The notes below the pieces were generated by a model, which had not been told where the DNA came from, searched no databases, and saw nothing but the letters and a program-made list of their open reading frames with translations. Both the position numbers and the translations under genes were made by a program. DNA of 8,724 bases, taken from Acidobacteriota bacterium (GTDB lineage: Bacteria; Acidobacteriota; Terriglobia; UBA7540). This document shows positions 5,628-8,724 of this stretch, piece by piece; position 1 is the first letter of the stretch, and the number at the start of each line of letters is the position of its first letter. The stretch spans positions 1-8,724 of the forward strand of contig JAJYHU010000040.1 in assembly GCA_021784615.1 (NCBI GenBank), given 5' to 3'.

Positions 5628-6137
5628 GTGAAACCCGTTGAAGAGAAACCGCGGCTGGCGGCATCTAAAATTCTTTCTTTGGAGCGCGCCTACGAATTGG
5701 TCGACGGCCTGAAGAGGCAAGGCCAATGCGTCGTTTTTACGAACGGATGCTTTGATCTTGTTCACCTGGGACACGCGCGCTACTTGGCCGCCGCAAAACA
5801 GATGGGAGATGTGCTGATCGTTGCAATCAACAGCGATCCCAGCGTACGAGAGCTGAAAGGGCCGGGGCGGCCGATCGTGCCGCAGGATGAACGGGCTGAA
5901 ACGCTGGCGGCGCTGGAGGCGGTTGATTACGTCACGATCTTCGACAACCCGACGGTTCAGCCGGTGGTTGCCCGCATGTTGCCGCAGGTGCTGGTCAAAG
6001 GCGCCGGCTGGGCGCCCGATGAGATTGTAGGCCGCGCTGAAGTCGAAGCGGCCGGAGGCCGAGTGGTTTCCGTGGGTGCGGCCGCAGATATTTCAAGCAC
6101 CGATATCATTCATGCTGCGCTCAAAGTCCACGGCTGA
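5628..6137 (+). CDS. rfaE2: D-glycero-beta-D-manno-heptose 1-phosphate adenylyltransferase (RfaE domain II)
   Basis: A stand-alone nucleotidyltransferase of 169 residues, equivalent to the C-terminal domain of E. coli HldE. It should transfer AMP from ATP to heptose 1-phosphate, giving the ADP-heptose used for the LPS core. Motifs: F-T-N-G-C-F-D-L-V-H-L-G-H (37-49) with the HxGH catalytic pair 46-49, I-N-S-D-P-S-V-R-E-L-K-G-P-G-R-P (67-82), V-K-G-A-G-W (123-128) and the I-S-S-T-D-I-I signature (155-161). The K-G-A-G-W element usually reads K-G-x-D-[WY], so the aspartate is replaced by glycine, which deserves checking. Start: GTG at 5628 is the first in-frame start and gives a normal N-terminal length, but no Shine-Dalgarno precedes it; CTG and TTG further in are less likely. 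A separate kinase (RfaE1) must be elsewhere. mfd follows by 15 bases, so the two are likely co-transcribed. Confidence 0.9.
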   Translation: MKPVEEKPRLAASKILSLERAYELVDGLKRQGQCVVFTNGCFDLVHLGHARYLAAAKQMGDVLIVAINSDPSVRELKGPGRPIVPQDERAETLAALEAVDYVTIFDNPTVQPVVARMLPQVLVKGAGWAPDEIVGRAEVEAAGGRVVSVGAAADISSTDIIHAALKVHG

Positions 6138-6152
6138 GAATCTTCGGTTTTA

Positions 6153-8724
6153 ATGTCCTCCATCTACTCTTTGCTTCAACCGATTTTCGACCACCCGGCG
6201 CTTAAAGCCGCGGGTGAGAAGTCCGACGCAGGCGAGTTCGAAGCCGGAAGCCGGATTTCCATCTCTGGCCTCACTCGCCCCGCCAAGGGAATGGTCTCGG
6301 CGGTCCTCGCGCACCGGCTGGCAAGACCCACCATCGTGCTGACGGCGGACAATGAGGCAGCAGAGCGGTTGTGCCTGACAGCCGCCACCGTGCTCGGCTG
6401 GCTTGATCCTGGCGCCCATGCCGCAGCCGTTTCGCTGGCGGCTTTCGATTGCTCCCCCTACGAAGCCCGATCTCCTCACTCGGAAATTCTGGAGCGCCGC
6501 GCCGTCGGCTTGTGGCAGATTGCTTGCGGCAAGGCTCGACTGCTCTTTGTGCCGCTCGAAGCTGCGCTGATGCGCTACCGCGACCGGTCTTTTTATCGCT
6601 CGCTCGCTCTCGAGATCAAGGTGGGCGACGACATGGCTCCCGAAGATCTTGTCGAACACCTCGGACGAGTCGGCTACGAACTCGAAGACCCAGTATCCGC
6701 GACAGGCCAGTTCTCCAGCCGCGGAGGCATCGTCGACATCTTCCCACCGGAAGCTCCCTGGCCCGCTCGCATCGAGTTCTTCGGAGATCACATTGAATCG
6801 TTGCGGGAGTTTGACCCCTCAACGCAACGCTCCAAACAAAGTCGCTCATCCGTCCTGGTTCTTCCCCTGGCTGAAACCGTGCGGGCCGCCGGTTCCTTTG
6901 ACAAACTCGCCAATGCGCTGGCAGAGCGCAGTTCCGGAGAACGGTCTGACACGGAGTGGACCTCCTCGTTCGCAGCGCCATTTCCGGGCTGGGAGTTCTA
7001 TCTTCCCCTTGTTGAACCCCATTCAAGAAATCTCTTCTCTCTTTTCGATCGTCCGGTGGTTGTTTGGGACGAGCCCGATGAACGCCGGAACCAGTTAAAG
7101 CAGATGCTGGAAAGCCTGCATGCGGCCTTTGATGCGGTCAGCGATATGAGGCCGCAGCCGCCCCGGCCACAAGACATATTCCTGACAGAAGAGGAATTCC
7201 GAACGTCGATTGCGGGCCTTCCCGATGTTTCACTCACCGAGCTTGCTATCGAAACAGGCTCTGACGAGCAAGAATCTCCGAATGAACCTTTGGGCAAACT
7301 GGAGCATGTATTGAACACGCAGCCTGTGCCCAAGTTTCGTGGTTCCATCAAAGTGGTGGCTGAAAACCTTCTAGCGCGGCTGGAGCAAAAGGAGAAAACT
7401 CTGTTGGTGGTTCCATCAAGCGGAAAAGCCGACCGGCTGCTGGAAATATTTTCGGACTATAACATTCCCTTTCAAAATGCCGCGCCACCCCCGGAACCCG
7501 ACTCCACAAGCGGCAACGCTCCATCTTGCCCGTCCAAGAGTTCAGAAGTCTATCCGGGCGTCCTGGTAGCAAGCGGGGAAATTGAAGCCGGCATGGTATT
7601 TCCGGATTTTCATCTGCTGTTGCTTTCCGAGCGGGACATTCTGGGGGACTTTGCCTGGGGCGCTCAGCGCCGCCGGGAAGGATCAGCCACATCTTTCCTG
7701 TCTGATCTCAGCGACTTGAAAGTGGGCGACTATGTTGTGCATGTGGATCATGGAGTGGGAGTTTATGAGGGCTTAAAGCAGCTTGAGGTGGCGGGGACGC
7801 CTCGCGACTTTATGCTCCTCACTTACCAGGACGGAGCGAGGCTCTACGTACCGCTCGAACGCCTGGACTTGGTTGAGAAATACCGTTCCGGCGGTGAAGG
7901 CATCAAGCCCAGGGTCGACCGTTTGGGCGGAACTGCGTGGCAGCGGACCAAAAAGCGTGTGCAGCGGGCTCTGCGGGACATGGCACAGGAACTTCTGCGC
8001 CTCTACGCACAGAGGAAAATGCAGGGTGGTATAGCTTTTAGTCCTGACAGCAACTGGCAAAAAGAATTTGAAGACTCTTTCCCATTCCAAGAGACCCCGG
8101 ACCAACTGACCGCGCTCTCCGACATTAAACGAGACCTAGAAAGCCCCGAACCCATGGACCGCCTGCTCTGCGGCGACGTGGGATACGGCAAAACGGAACT
8201 TGCCATGCGCGCGGCTTTCAAAGTGGCCCAGGACGGCAAGCAGATCGCCGTGCTGGCCCCAACAACGGTTCTGGCTTTTCAGCATTTTACGACCTTCCGC
8301 CGGCGCGTGGTGCCCTTCCCTGTTCGGGTAGAAATGGCCAGCCGTTTTCGCTCTCCCGCGGAAATCAAAAAGACTCTCGCGGACGTGGAGGCGGGCAAAG
8401 TTGATATCATTATCGGAACTCACCGCCTACTCTCAAAAGACGTCCGGTTCCAAGACTTGGGCTTGCTGATCGTCGATGAGGAACAACGTTTCGGCGTGGC
8501 CGCCAAGGAGCGGCTCAAAAAGCTGAGAGCGAACGTGGACGTGCTAACCATGTCCGCCACGCCCATTCCGCGCACGCTCCATATGGCTCTCGGAGGATTG
8601 CGGGATCTCTCGGTTATTGAAAGTCCTCCGCAAGGGCGTTTGGCGATTCAAACAACCGTGGCCGCTTTCCGCGACAGCCTGATCCAGTCCGCCATCCTTC
8701 ACGAAATGGAGCGCGAAGGAGATC
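6153..8724 (+). CDS. mfd: Transcription-repair coupling factor Mfd, 3' truncated by window
   Basis: This DNA translocase removes RNA polymerase stalled at lesions and recruits UvrA. 857 codons are in the window, open without interruption; the family has about 1150, so translocase domain 2 and the C-terminal domain lie outside. In order: UvrB-homology region (about 1-330) with Q-F-S-S-R-G-G-I-V-D-I-F-P-P (186-199) and the following R-I-E-F-F-G-D; a divergent domain 3 with a proline/serine-rich low-complexity stretch near 443-468; the RNA polymerase-interacting CarD-like domain from about 519 with L-K-V-G-D-Y-V-V-H-V-D-H-G-V-G (522-536); then translocase domain 1 with Walker A G-D-V-G-Y-G-K-T (674-681), T-H-R-L-L, motif II D-E-E-Q-R-F-G (775-781) and S-A-T-P-I-P-R-T-L (801-809). 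The ATG at 6153, 15 bases after the rfaE2 stop, has no good Shine-Dalgarno, so translational coupling is plausible. Confidence 0.96.
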   Translation, partial: MSSIYSLLQPIFDHPALKAAGEKSDAGEFEAGSRISISGLTRPAKGMVSAVLAHRLARPTIVLTADNEAAERLCLTAATVLGWLDPGAHAAAVSLAAFDCSPYEARSPHSEILERRAVGLWQIACGKARLLFVPLEAALMRYRDRSFYRSLALEIKVGDDMAPEDLVEHLGRVGYELEDPVSATGQFSSRGGIVDIFPPEAPWPARIEFFGDHIESLREFDPSTQRSKQSRSSVLVLPLAETVRAAGSFDKLANALAERSSGERSDTEWTSSFAAPFPGWEFYLPLVEPHSRNLFSLFDRPVVVWDEPDERRNQLKQMLESLHAAFDAVSDMRPQPPRPQDIFLTEEEFRTSIAGLPDVSLTELAIETGSDEQESPNEPLGKLEHVLNTQPVPKFRGSIKVVAENLLARLEQKEKTLLVVPSSGKADRLLEIFSDYNIPFQNAAPPPEPDSTSGNAPSCPSKSSEVYPGVLVASGEIEAGMVFPDFHLLLLSERDILGDFAWGAQRRREGSATSFLSDLSDLKVGDYVVHVDHGVGVYEGLKQLEVAGTPRDFMLLTYQDGARLYVPLERLDLVEKYRSGGEGIKPRVDRLGGTAWQRTKKRVQRALRDMAQELLRLYAQRKMQGGIAFSPDSNWQKEFEDSFPFQETPDQLTALSDIKRDLESPEPMDRLLCGDVGYGKTELAMRAAFKVAQDGKQIAVLAPTTVLAFQHFTTFRRRVVPFPVRVEMASRFRSPAEIKKTLADVEAGKVDIIIGTHRLLSKDVRFQDLGLLIVDEEQRFGVAAKERLKKLRANVDVLTMSATPIPRTLHMALGGLRDLSVIESPPQGRLAIQTTVAAFRDSLIQSAILHEMEREGD

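Noticed and set aside
5607..5635. TTGACA at 5607-5612 as a standard -35 box
   Set aside because: There is no -10 hexamer 16-18 bases downstream; that position falls in the rfaE2 coding start.

Overview
The window reads as an ordinary chromosomal stretch of a moderately GC-rich Gram-negative-type bacterium. An Acidobacteriota-like genome is the best guess. The reasons are a tad pilus locus, a small anchored protein ending in a VWVN..SG.YYC..-type domain that I associate with that phylum, a C5-pathway hemL, an RfaE2-type heptose nucleotidyltransferase (implying LPS heptose) and GTG starts. The assignment rests on recalled family resemblance, not on a search. There is no RNA gene, CRISPR array, insertion sequence or integrase.

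Layout. (1) 1-2084, + strand: the tail of a tad secretion/pilus operon. It holds the C-terminal half of tadB, complete tadC, a 32-residue single-span membrane protein with a strong Shine-Dalgarno sequence, and a DUF192 protein, closed by a clear intrinsic terminator. (2) 2085-3862, + strand: a leader rich in inverted repeats, then a 98-residue membrane-anchored protein and a winged-helix/MoxR-like AAA+ ATPase. The ATPase converges on hemL with a 22-base gap. (3) 3885-5177, - strand: hemL, starting at GTG. (4) 5178-5627: a 450-base divergent intergenic region with a minus-strand terminator or attenuator candidate ahead of hemL and a dense block of GC-rich, partly mutually exclusive hairpins ahead of rfaE2. 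(5) 5628-8724, + strand: rfaE2, whose GTG lies where an extended -10 element would start transcription, then the first 857 codons of mfd, cut by the window edge.

How the parts fit. TadB and TadC form the inner-membrane platform of a Flp/Tad machine. The small membrane protein and the DUF192 protein are probably co-transcribed with it, and the anchored protein plus AAA+ ATPase form a neighbouring unit that may be functionally linked. HemL makes 5-aminolevulinate for tetrapyrroles. RfaE2 activates heptose phosphate for LPS, and Mfd couples transcription to repair; these look like housekeeping neighbours.

I found no clearly new defence or mobile system. The parts most worth a second look are the unannotated 32-residue membrane protein in the tad operon, the wHTH-AAA+ protein with its anchored partner and structured leader, and the competing-hairpin/leaderless arrangement in front of rfaE2.
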